Positions 33,503 through 40,740 of a stretch of DNA of 64,000 nucleotides are shown one piece after another (the stretch's first letter is position 1; each line of letters opens with the position of its first letter). The notes below the pieces were generated by a model. The model was not told the DNA's origin. It made no database searches and worked only from the letters and a program-made list of their open reading frames with translations. Made by a program: the position numbers and the translations under genes. Source of the DNA: JAEUJM01 sp041918615 (lineage in GTDB: Bacteria; Actinomycetota; Acidimicrobiia; Acidimicrobiales; DATDAH01). The DNA is taken from assembly GCA_041918615.1 (NCBI GenBank), contig JAYRVH010000047.1, forward strand, positions 1 to 64,000. The letters run 5' to 3'.

Positions 33503-34984
33503 TCAGCCTCGCGCCGTGGCGACCTGCTCGACGATCTCTTTCACGGTCGCCACGAGATCGGCCCGCGCCACTGAACGCTGGGCCGGCTGCGCGTTGCGCC
33601 ACTGGTCGCGATCGGTGATCTCCTTCGAGAGCCGTGCACCGAGGCCGAGGTCCTTGACGACGACCTCACCCGCGGCGAACTCGTCGGAGCCGGCGATGAC
33701 CGCGGCCACCGACCGGCGCCTGTCCGCGTATTTGAGCTGCGCCTTGAACGAGCGCTCGCCGAGGTAGAGCTCGGCGGCGATCCCGGCGGACCGCAGTTCG
33801 GTGACCATCGCCTGGTAGTCGTTCAGGTGCTCGCGGTCCATGACCGTGACCACCACCGGTCCCTGGCTCGAGCCACGACCGAGGTCGATCGCCGCCAACG
33901 CGGCGAGCAGTCGGTCGACACCCAGACTTGCCCCACAGGCGGGCACCGCCTCTCCGGTGAACCGCTCGACCAGGTCGTCGTAGCGGCCGCCGCCGGCCAC
34001 CGAGCCGAAGGCGCGCTTGCGGCCTTTCTCATCGCGCGTCTCGAAGGTGAGCTCGGCCTCGAACACCGGTCCGGTGTAGTAGGCGAGGCCCCGCACGACC
34101 GAGGGGTCGAAGGCCACCTGGTCGGCCCCCAGCGCCATGGAGTCGAGCAGCTCACCGATCTCGGCGAGCTCGTCGACCCCTTCCCGACCCACCGGGTCGT
34201 CGCCCACCAGGTCGGCGAGGCGCCCGAGCACATCGCCACGGGAGCCCTGGCCGGCCTGCACGAAGGCGAGGACCACCTCGACCTGCCCGTCGTCGAGGCC
34301 CGCACCGCGGGTGAAGTCGCCCGACCGGTCCTCGCGGCCGGCCCCGAGCAGGTCACGCACACCGTCGACCCCCAACCGGTCGAGCTTGTCCACCGCCCGC
34401 AGCACGGCGAGCCGGCTCGGCGGATCGGCGACGCCGCACCGGCTGAGGATGCCCGTGAGCACCTTGCGGTCGTTCACCCGCACCACGTAGTCGCCCCGAC
34501 GGATGCCGATGGCCTCGAGCGCCGAGGCGAGCACGGCGCAGGCCTCGGCGTCGACGCCCATCGACGCGCTGCCCACCGTGTCGAAGTCGCACTGGTAGAA
34601 CTGCCGGAACCGTCCCGGCCCCGGCTTCTCGCGCCGCCACACGGGCCCGGACTGGTAGCGCCGGTAGGGGCTGACGAGCGCCTGTCCCGACTGGGCCACC
34701 ATCCGTGCCAGCGGAGCGGTGAGGTCGTAGCGCAGGCCGACCCACTGCTCGTCGTCGTCGCGGAGCGCGAACACCCCCTCGTCGGGCGCGTCCTCGTCGG
34801 GGAGGAACTTGCCGAGGGCATCGAGGTACTCGAGCGCGGGGGTCTCCAACGGCTCGAAGCCGTGGAGCCGGTACACCGACTCGATCGTCTCGATCATCTC
34901 CTGGCGCGCCAGCACGTCGTCGGCGCGGGCGTCGCCGAAGCCCGTCGGGACCCGGGCGCTGGGGCGTACGTCGTCGGTGGACAC
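33503..34984 (-). CDS. hisS: Histidyl-tRNA synthetase, alphaproteobacterial-type
   Basis: Class II synthetase of 493 residues that charges tRNA-His. Motif 2 is GPGRFRQFYQCDFDTVG, the histidine motifs are GLAYYTGPVFE and GGGRYDDLVERF, motif 3 is CGASLGVDRLLAAL, and a C-terminal anticodon-binding domain follows (VTVMDREHLNDYQAM onward). The N-terminal phrases ALEYLDALGKFLPDEDAPDE and WVGLRYDLTAPLARMVA, and the length near 490 rather than about 420, are features I associate with alphaproteobacterial HisRS. GTG 34984 was chosen; the frame stays open into the tRNA only by chance. Confidence 0.94.
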   Translation of the reverse strand: MSTDDVRPSARVPTGFGDARADDVLARQEMIETIESVYRLHGFEPLETPALEYLDALGKFLPDEDAPDEGVFALRDDDEQWVGLRYDLTAPLARMVAQSGQALVSPYRRYQSGPVWRREKPGPGRFRQFYQCDFDTVGSASMGVDAEACAVLASALEAIGIRRGDYVVRVNDRKVLTGILSRCGVADPPSRLAVLRAVDKLDRLGVDGVRDLLGAGREDRSGDFTRGAGLDDGQVEVVLAFVQAGQGSRGDVLGRLADLVGDDPVGREGVDELAEIGELLDSMALGADQVAFDPSVVRGLAYYTGPVFEAELTFETRDEKGRKRAFGSVAGGGRYDDLVERFTGEAVPACGASLGVDRLLAALAAIDLGRGSSQGPVVVTVMDREHLNDYQAMVTELRSAGIAAELYLGERSFKAQLKYADRRRSVAAVIAGSDEFAAGEVVVKDLGLGARLSKEITDRDQWRNAQPAQRSVARADLVATVKEIVEQVATARG

Positions 34985-35029
34985 GAGAGGGGCTCCGTCT
35001 GCTGGCGACACGTGCCGCGGAAACGTCAG

Positions 35030-35103
35030 TACTGCCGATGGGACTTGAACCCATGACCTCCTGGTCCACAACCAGGCGCTCTTGCCAGCTGAGCTACGGC
35101 AGC
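35030..35103 (-). tRNA. tRNA-His (GTG anticodon)
   Basis: A full cloverleaf on the reverse strand: acceptor GCTGCCG/CGGCAGT, D stem GCTC/GAGC, anticodon stem CCTGG/CCAGG around TTGTGGA (anticodon GTG), T stem ATGGG/CCCAT. With U8 in register the first pair is G1-U72, the discriminator is A73, and the base before G1 is T. The usual tRNA-His hallmarks (encoded G-1 paired with C73) are therefore absent. CCA is not encoded. It lies 45 bases upstream of hisS on the same strand. Confidence 0.95.
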
Positions 35104-35138
35104 ATGCGCGCCGAAGCGGATCGCCGGGCGCATCGGAG

Positions 35139-35167
35139 TGTGTAGTGGTCCCGCGCTGGCGACGCAA
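35139..35167 (-). promoter_or_regulatory. Candidate sigma-70-type promoter for tRNA-His (and hisS)
   Basis: On the reverse strand TTGCGT (35167-35162) and TACACA (35144-35139) are separated by 17 bases. Transcription would start about 30 bases before the mature tRNA 5' end, suitable for RNase P processing. It may also drive hisS-hisZ-hisG. Confidence 0.5.
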
Positions 35168-35208
35168 CTGCATTGGCACCTCCCGAGCCGCATCGGCAGG
35201 GCCGGCGG

Positions 35209-35496
35209 CTAGCTGCGGGGGTCGTACAGGTACCCGATGACCTCGGCGGGCGACAGGCCGGCGTGCACCATCAGCACCTGCACCCAGTAGAGGAGCTGGC
35301 TCATCTCCTCGGCGAGGTCGTCGCGCGCACCCTGCTCGGCGGCGAGCCAGACCTCGCCCGCCTCCTCGAGCACCTTCTTGCCGATCTCGTGCACCCCGGC
35401 GTCGAGGGCGGCCACGGTCGACGAACCGGCGGGCCGTGTCGCCGCCCGATCGAGCAGCAACTGGTGGAACGCCTCGAAGGACGAGTCGGGGGTCAT
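35209..35496 (-). CDS. hisE: Phosphoribosyl-ATP pyrophosphatase
   Basis: A 95-residue all-helical HisE (MazG-like NTP pyrophosphohydrolase fold), second step of histidine biosynthesis (PR-ATP to PR-AMP). HEIGKKVLEEAGEVWLAAEQ and DLAEEMSQLLYWVQVLMV carry the metal-binding E-x2-E-type motifs. The length matches the stand-alone family. It is upstream of tRNA-His on the same strand, and its start faces the DUF1269 gene across 26 bases with overlapping -10 boxes. Confidence 0.93.
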   Translation of the reverse strand: MTPDSSFEAFHQLLLDRAATRPAGSSTVAALDAGVHEIGKKVLEEAGEVWLAAEQGARDDLAEEMSQLLYWVQVLMVHAGLSPAEVIGYLYDPRS

Positions 35497-35505
35497 CGCT
35501 CCGCC

Positions 35506-35515
35506 ACCTTAGGCT
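35506..35515. promoter_or_regulatory. Overlapping divergent -10 boxes (hisE / DUF1269 gene)
   Basis: ACCTTAGGCT reads TAGGCT forward (35510-35515, 7 bases before GTG 35523) and TAAGGT in reverse (35511-35506, 9 bases before ATG 35496). Both genes would be leaderless and the two polymerases would compete for the same bases. Confidence 0.45.
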
Positions 35516-35522
35516 GGGCGTC

Positions 35523-36080
35523 GTGGACTCTCCCGACCTGCCCGACGACGAGGGTGAAGACGGCAGCGGTGACGGCGGTCAGGCGCCGACACTGGTGGGG
35601 ATCTCCTTCGACGACACGTTCCGCGCCCAGGAGTTCCTGACCGCGGCACACGGCCTGGCCGCGAAGCACGCCTTCACCCTCAAGGACGCGGTGACGGTCG
35701 TGAAGGCCGCCGACGGGAGGACGGCCGTCCACGAGACGATCGACCCGCAACCAGCTCGCACCGCGCTGTCGGGTGCGATGTGGGCAGGGCTCTTCGGGCT
35801 CATCCTCGGTGGCCCGGTGGGTTGGGCCGCCGGCATCGCGGTCGGCGCGGGGGCGGGCGTGGTGAGCGCCAAGCTCATCGACCTCGGCATCCCCGACGAG
35901 TGGGTGGCATGGTTCAAACAGGCGGTCCAGCCGGGCACGACCATCGTGGCGCTGCTCGTGGAGGACCTCGACGCCGACGCGCTGGTGGCCGAGGTCGCCC
36001 GGTTCCCGGGCGCCGAACTGGTCTACGCCAACCTCGACGAGACCACCATCGACCGCGTGAAGGACGCGCTGTCGGCCTGA
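35523..36080 (+). CDS. DUF1269 family membrane protein
   Basis: A 185-residue protein of the DUF1269 type: a ferredoxin-like soluble part (LVGISFDDTFRAQEFLTAAH, LKDAVTVVKAADGRTAVHET) and a Gly-rich hydrophobic stretch (ALSGAMWAGLFGLILGGPVG, WAAGIAVGAGAGVVSAKLID) probably spanning the membrane twice. A second soluble segment follows (GTTIVALLVEDLDADALV). Function of the family is unknown. GTG 35523 is supported by the nearby -10 box. Confidence 0.85.
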   Translation: MDSPDLPDDEGEDGSGDGGQAPTLVGISFDDTFRAQEFLTAAHGLAAKHAFTLKDAVTVVKAADGRTAVHETIDPQPARTALSGAMWAGLFGLILGGPVGWAAGIAVGAGAGVVSAKLIDLGIPDEWVAWFKQAVQPGTTIVALLVEDLDADALVAEVARFPGAELVYANLDETTIDRVKDALSA

Positions 36081-36105
36081 TCCTGGTCACCGGGCACGAG
36101 CGAGC

Positions 36106-37377
36106 ATGACCCAGCGCACCACCTCCCTTCCGACGGTCACCGCGCAGGCGGCCCGCAGACGCCGCCTCGCCACCATGAAGCGACGGGCCACCGCATTCCT
36201 CGCGGCCGCGACCGTGGTCTTCCTGGTCGTCACGATCTGGGGCGGCAACGCCACCTGGGTCGGCTACGTGCAAGCGACCGCCGAAGCGGCGATGGTGGGT
36301 GGTCTGGCCGACTGGTTCGCGGTCACGGCCCTCTTCCGCCATCCCCTCGGAATCCCCATCCCCCACACGGCCATCATCGTGGCCAAGAAGGACCAGTTCG
36401 GCGAGACGCTCGGCGAGTTCATCCAGGACTCGTTCCTCACCCCGGAGACCATCGTGGGCCGAGTCCGATCGGCCGGCGTGGCAACGCGGGTCGCCGCCTG
36501 GCTGAGCGACCGCGACAACGCATCCCGCCTGGCCGCCGACATGATGGACGGGGCCGTGCAGGTGACCGACCTCGTCCGCGACGAGGACGTGCACCGCGTC
36601 ATCCAGGGTGCGGTGCGCGAGCGGCTCGCGTCGGTGCCGGTGGCCCCCGTGGCCGGCCGTGCGCTCGAGTTCCTGATCCGCGACGGACGCCACCAACAGG
36701 CGCTCTCGGCCGGCATCCGCGAGCTCGACCACTACCTCGACGAGCACCGGGGCGAGCTGCGGGCCCAGTTGGGCACCACCTCGCCGTGGTGGCTGCCCGG
36801 TGCGGCCGAGGATCGCCTCTTCGAACGGCTCGTCGAGGGCACCCGCACCCTGTTGGCGGCAATGCTCACCGACGAGGGCCACCACCTACGCCAGCAATTC
36901 GAGGATCGCCTCGTCGAACTGGCCGCGGAGCTGCAGACCTCGCCCGCCTACCGGGCACGCGGCGAGCAGCTCAAGGACGAGGTGCTCGGCCAGCCCGAGG
37001 TCGGTGAATGGGTGGCGTCGCTCTGGGCCGACGCCAAGGCCCAGCTCCGCAGCCAGGCCGCGCACGCCGACTCCGACCTGCGCCGGCGGCTCGCCGACGT
37101 CGTCGTCGCCACGGGCACCCGCCTCGCCGACGACGCCGCCCTGGCGGCCCGCCTCGACGATGCGGTCGAGACGGCCGCGACCTACGTGGTCGAGCGGTTC
37201 CACGGCGAGATCGTCGACCTGGTGAGCGGCACCATCGCCCGATGGGACGCGGCCGAGACCGCCGACCGCCTCGAGCTGCTCCTCGGACCCGACCTCCAGT
37301 TCATCCGCATCAACGGCACCGTCGTCGGCGCCTTCGCCGGCCTCGTCCTCTACGGCGTCACCCAGATCCTGGGTTGA
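36106..37377 (+). CDS. DUF445 family membrane protein
   Basis: A 423-residue DUF445 protein (YjiN-like). One N-terminal helix (AFLAAATVVFLVVTIWG) is followed by the family motif VGGLADWFAVTALFRHPLGIPIPHTAII and KKDQFGETLGEFIQDSFL. A long helical, coiled soluble domain then leads to a C-terminal helix GAFAGLVLYGVTQIL. Function unknown; probably membrane-associated scaffold. It follows the DUF1269 gene closely (25 bases), suggesting one transcript. Confidence 0.88.
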   Translation: MTQRTTSLPTVTAQAARRRRLATMKRRATAFLAAATVVFLVVTIWGGNATWVGYVQATAEAAMVGGLADWFAVTALFRHPLGIPIPHTAIIVAKKDQFGETLGEFIQDSFLTPETIVGRVRSAGVATRVAAWLSDRDNASRLAADMMDGAVQVTDLVRDEDVHRVIQGAVRERLASVPVAPVAGRALEFLIRDGRHQQALSAGIRELDHYLDEHRGELRAQLGTTSPWWLPGAAEDRLFERLVEGTRTLLAAMLTDEGHHLRQQFEDRLVELAAELQTSPAYRARGEQLKDEVLGQPEVGEWVASLWADAKAQLRSQAAHADSDLRRRLADVVVATGTRLADDAALAARLDDAVETAATYVVERFHGEIVDLVSGTIARWDAAETADRLELLLGPDLQFIRINGTVVGAFAGLVLYGVTQILG

Positions 37378-37473
37378 CCTGGTGGCCCTCACCCACCCTC
37401 GGCGCGTGCCCCCACGCTCTGCGTCTCCTCGCGGGTCCGGCCCAGCCGATCTGACTCATCCGTGAACGGCGTT

Positions 37474-37479
37474 TATTCT
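37474..37479 (+). promoter_or_regulatory. Candidate -10 box (leaderless start of sulfatase-like gene)
   Basis: TATTCT ends 6 bases before GTG 37486, favouring this start over the upstream GTG 37462, which it would place outside the transcript. Confidence 0.42.
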
Positions 37480-37485
37480 GCCGGC

Positions 37486-39711
37486 GTGGAACCGACTGAG
37501 GAGGCGGAGGAAGAGCAGTTGTCGACTGCCACGCCCGACACGCCCACCGTGGACGAACCAGTCGGGAGCACAACGCCGACCAGGTCGGATCAGGACCGTG
37601 GCGCCCGGCGCCCCGAGCTCCGCCCCTGCCTGCGCGCCGCGCTTGTGGTCGTGGGCCTGGCCGGCATCGCGATCGTCGAGCCGTTGCTGAGGCTGTTCGG
37701 CGACAACCCCACCTTCTTCGTGGCCAGCGACCTCACCAAGCCCGAGATCGTGGTCTTCGCGTTGTTGGTGGCCCTCGTCCCCACCCTGGTGCCCGGCCTC
37801 CTCGAGGCCGGGGCCTGTGCGATCGGCGAGCGGACCGGCCGCATGGTCCTGCAGGCCCTGGTGCTCCTGCTGGGAACGGCGCTCGCCCTGACCGTGCTGC
37901 GACGCACGGGCGTGTCGAACGACTGGGTCGTGACCGCCCTGGCCCTCGCGGTAGGCGGCCTGATCCTGGCCGCCACGCAGACCGTGCCGGCCTTCGCGAA
38001 AGGCCTGCGCGTCCTGGCCGCCGCGCCGGTGCTGTTCCTCGCCGTGTTCTTCCTGGGGTCGCCCACCGGGCGGCTGCTCAGCGCGGGCGAAGCCAGCGCC
38101 GCCGAGGGGGTGGCCGTCGACAACCCGGCGCCGATCGTGGTGCTGCACCTCGACGAGCTCCCGCTCGCCTCGCTCCTGCGGGCCGACGGCAGCATCAACG
38201 AGGTCCGCTTCCCCAACTTCGCCCGCCTGGCCGCCGGGTCCACCTGGTACCGCAACGCCTCCGTGGCCGCGCCCTTCACCGAGCGCAGCGTGCCGGCCAC
38301 CATCACCGGCCAGAACCCCGAGGGCAGCCAGCTCCCCACGTCGAGCGATCACCCCCGCAACCTCTTCACCCTGCTCGGGTCCACCTACGAGGAGCGGGTG
38401 CTCGAGACGATCACCCAGCTCTGCCCGGACTCGGTGTGTGACGACGCCGCACCGGCCGGCGGGTTCAGCGGCCGGGTGGGCGGCGCCATGACCGACGCGG
38501 GGGTCGTGCTCGGCCACGAGGTTCTTCCTCGCGGTGTCGCGGACGGGCTGCCCGCCGTCGACGGGAGATGGGCCGACTTCGCCGATGCCGGCAACGACCG
38601 GCCGGCTGGCGGCGGGTCGAGCGCCGGCGCGCCGGACGGGCGAGCCCTGCTCGACTCCCGGATCGAGGACCTCGACACCGCCATCGGGCGCCTGGACGAC
38701 ATGGGCCCTGGCACGTTGTGGTTCGCCCACGTCCTCCTCCCGCACCTGCCGTGGATCATGGCGCCCGACGGCCAGTACCCGACGGGTGGGCCGAACGGCC
38801 AAGGGGCCCCCGAGGACGGCGTGTGGCAGGGCCCCGTTCAGGTGCACCAGGGCCTGCAACGCCACCTGCTCCAGCTCGCCTACCTCGACCAGGAGCTCGG
38901 CCGCATCATCGACAGCCTCGAGCAGCAGGGGGCCTGGGACGACGCCTTCGTGGCGGTGTTGGCCGATCACGGCGTGGCGTTCACCGAGGGCCAGCACCAC
39001 CGCGAGCCTTCACCCGAGACCGAGAACGAGATCTACCGCGTCCCCCTCTTCATCAAGCTCCCCGGCCAGGAGTCCGGCGTCACCAGCGACGCCAACGTGT
39101 CGAACATCGACCTCCTCCCGACCCTGGTCGACGCCCTCGGGGTGCAGACCACCTGGCAGTTCGACGGCGTGTCCCTGGCCCACGGCGACGTCGAGCGACC
39201 CGACGGCGTCGCTCACGAGGGGATGCCCGACCCACCGGGCACGTTGGGCAACCCCGCCTCGTTCGACGAGGTCGTCGCCATCGCGGCCCGCAACCAGGAG
39301 ATCTTCCGGTATGGCGACGGGCTGCCCGGCCTGTACCAGGTGGGCTCGTACGGGGCCCTGGTGGGCCAGGGGGCGGACACGGTCCCCGTCACCGGTGACC
39401 ACACCGGGGGCTGGCAGATGTGGCCTGATCTACGCCACCTCGACCCGAACGTGAGCCTGCGACCGCACGTGGTCGACGGGCAGTTCTCCCTCGAGACCGC
39501 GACGCCGATCGGCCAGGAGGCCCTGATCGTGGTCAACGGCATGGTGGTGGGGCTGGCCGAGGTGTACGAGCAGGGCGAGACCGGGTACCACTTCACCGCG
39601 GTGATCAGGAACGACTCGCTCAGCGACACCGGCGTGAACGACGTCAGCCTGCTCCTGGCCACCGGGTCGCCCGAGGCTCCGGAGTTCCGCCGGGTCGTGC
39701 CGGCCTTCTGA
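37486..39711 (+). CDS. Membrane-bound sulfatase/alkaline phosphatase superfamily protein
   Basis: A 741-residue protein with a low-complexity acidic N-terminus and four or five membrane helices (LRAALVVVGLAGIAIVEPLL, IVVFALLVALVPTLVPGLLE, MVLQALVLLLGTALALTVL, VVTALALAVGGLILAAT, and LRVLAAAPVLFLAVFFLGS). A large exported alkaline phosphatase-fold domain follows. Metal-site strands are IVVLHLDELPLASLL and FVAVLADHGVAFTEG. The nucleophile position lies in AAPFTERSVPATITGQNP, with Thr and no Cys, so it should be a phospho- or phosphoglycerol-type transferase/hydrolase rather than a classical sulfatase. Substrate unknown, perhaps an envelope polymer. Confidence 0.82.
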   Translation: MEPTEEAEEEQLSTATPDTPTVDEPVGSTTPTRSDQDRGARRPELRPCLRAALVVVGLAGIAIVEPLLRLFGDNPTFFVASDLTKPEIVVFALLVALVPTLVPGLLEAGACAIGERTGRMVLQALVLLLGTALALTVLRRTGVSNDWVVTALALAVGGLILAATQTVPAFAKGLRVLAAAPVLFLAVFFLGSPTGRLLSAGEASAAEGVAVDNPAPIVVLHLDELPLASLLRADGSINEVRFPNFARLAAGSTWYRNASVAAPFTERSVPATITGQNPEGSQLPTSSDHPRNLFTLLGSTYEERVLETITQLCPDSVCDDAAPAGGFSGRVGGAMTDAGVVLGHEVLPRGVADGLPAVDGRWADFADAGNDRPAGGGSSAGAPDGRALLDSRIEDLDTAIGRLDDMGPGTLWFAHVLLPHLPWIMAPDGQYPTGGPNGQGAPEDGVWQGPVQVHQGLQRHLLQLAYLDQELGRIIDSLEQQGAWDDAFVAVLADHGVAFTEGQHHREPSPETENEIYRVPLFIKLPGQESGVTSDANVSNIDLLPTLVDALGVQTTWQFDGVSLAHGDVERPDGVAHEGMPDPPGTLGNPASFDEVVAIAARNQEIFRYGDGLPGLYQVGSYGALVGQGADTVPVTGDHTGGWQMWPDLRHLDPNVSLRPHVVDGQFSLETATPIGQEALIVVNGMVVGLAEVYEQGETGYHFTAVIRNDSLSDTGVNDVSLLLATGSPEAPEFRRVVPAF

Positions 39712-39884
39712 GAGCGCCACGACCAGGCTCGGCGACCTGCTCAGGTCGTGCTGCTCGACAGGTGCCACCGTGTGTTCCAGCCTGTGCGCACGGCAGGTGA
39801 CGGCCCGTTCGGCGTACGGCCTGGTGTTGTCGACATGCCGAATCGGTACCGGGACCACAGGATGAGGGGAGTGCGAGGGGGCTG

Positions 39885-40706
39885 ATGACGGCCGAACCGA
39901 CGATCAGCGACGAAGCCGTGGACGCGTTCTGGCGCGACGGCTTCGTGTGCCTCCGTGACGTGGTGCCCGCCGAGTGGCGGGCACGCCTCGCGGGGCCTCT
40001 CGAAGCGGCGCTCACCTCTGGTGAGGCGGCCGACCTCGGCGGGTTGGCCGGGCCCGACCAGGCCGGTCTGTTCTCGGCGGGGGTCGACCACTGGCGCACG
40101 AACGAGGCCTTCCGGGCCTTCGCCACCGAGTCACCCCTCGCTGGCCTCGCCGCCCGCCTACTCCGGAGCGAGCGGGTGTGGCTCTACGAGGACAGCGTGC
40201 TGGTGAAGGAGCCCGGCTCGACCCTGCGCACCGAGATGCACACGGACGCCTCCTACTTCCACGCCGAGGGCGAGGCCATGGCCACGTTCTGGGTGCCCCT
40301 CGACGCCACCGACCGGTCGAACGGCACGCTGTCGTTCATCCGGGGATCGCACCTTTGGGCGCGCGACTTCCGGCCCAACCTGTTCGTGACCCCCGAGCCC
40401 ATTCCCGGCACCGAGGGCGAGGTGGTGCCCGACGTGCTCGCCGACCCCGCCATGGCACCGCTCGTCGCGAGCTTCGACCTCGAACCGGGCGACCTCACGG
40501 TCCACCACGCCCGAACGCTCCACGGCGCACCGGCCAACGGCTCGGTGGGGCGGCGGCGTCGGGCCGTGTCGGTCCGCTACTGCGGCGACGGCTGCCTCTG
40601 GCGCACCAGGCCGGGCGTGCCGGCCAACCCGTTCCAGCGCGCCATGGTCGAGGGCGAGCCACTCGGCCCGCCTGCCTGCCTGCCCGTCTGGCCGCCCGGA
40701 CAATGA
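39885..40706 (+). CDS. Phytanoyl-CoA dioxygenase (PhyH) family protein
   Basis: A 273-residue Fe(II)/2-oxoglutarate oxygenase of the PhyH family. The cupin core shows the H-x-D iron ligands in LRTEMHTDASYFHAEGEA and the distal His in LTVHHARTLHGAPANGS, with a 2-oxoglutarate-type Arg in RRRAVSVRYCGDG. It may hydroxylate a lipid or small molecule. A GAGGGGG ribosome-binding site precedes ATG 39885. Confidence 0.87.
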   Translation: MTAEPTISDEAVDAFWRDGFVCLRDVVPAEWRARLAGPLEAALTSGEAADLGGLAGPDQAGLFSAGVDHWRTNEAFRAFATESPLAGLAARLLRSERVWLYEDSVLVKEPGSTLRTEMHTDASYFHAEGEAMATFWVPLDATDRSNGTLSFIRGSHLWARDFRPNLFVTPEPIPGTEGEVVPDVLADPAMAPLVASFDLEPGDLTVHHARTLHGAPANGSVGRRRRAVSVRYCGDGCLWRTRPGVPANPFQRAMVEGEPLGPPACLPVWPPGQ

Positions 40707-40740
40707 GCGTCTCCTGCGACGCACGCGGCGTCGTCGGTCG

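Noticed and set aside
34985..35179. Extension of HisS through the tRNA-His gene
   Set aside because: The frame is open only because the tRNA happens to lack a stop there; the family start fits GTG 34984.
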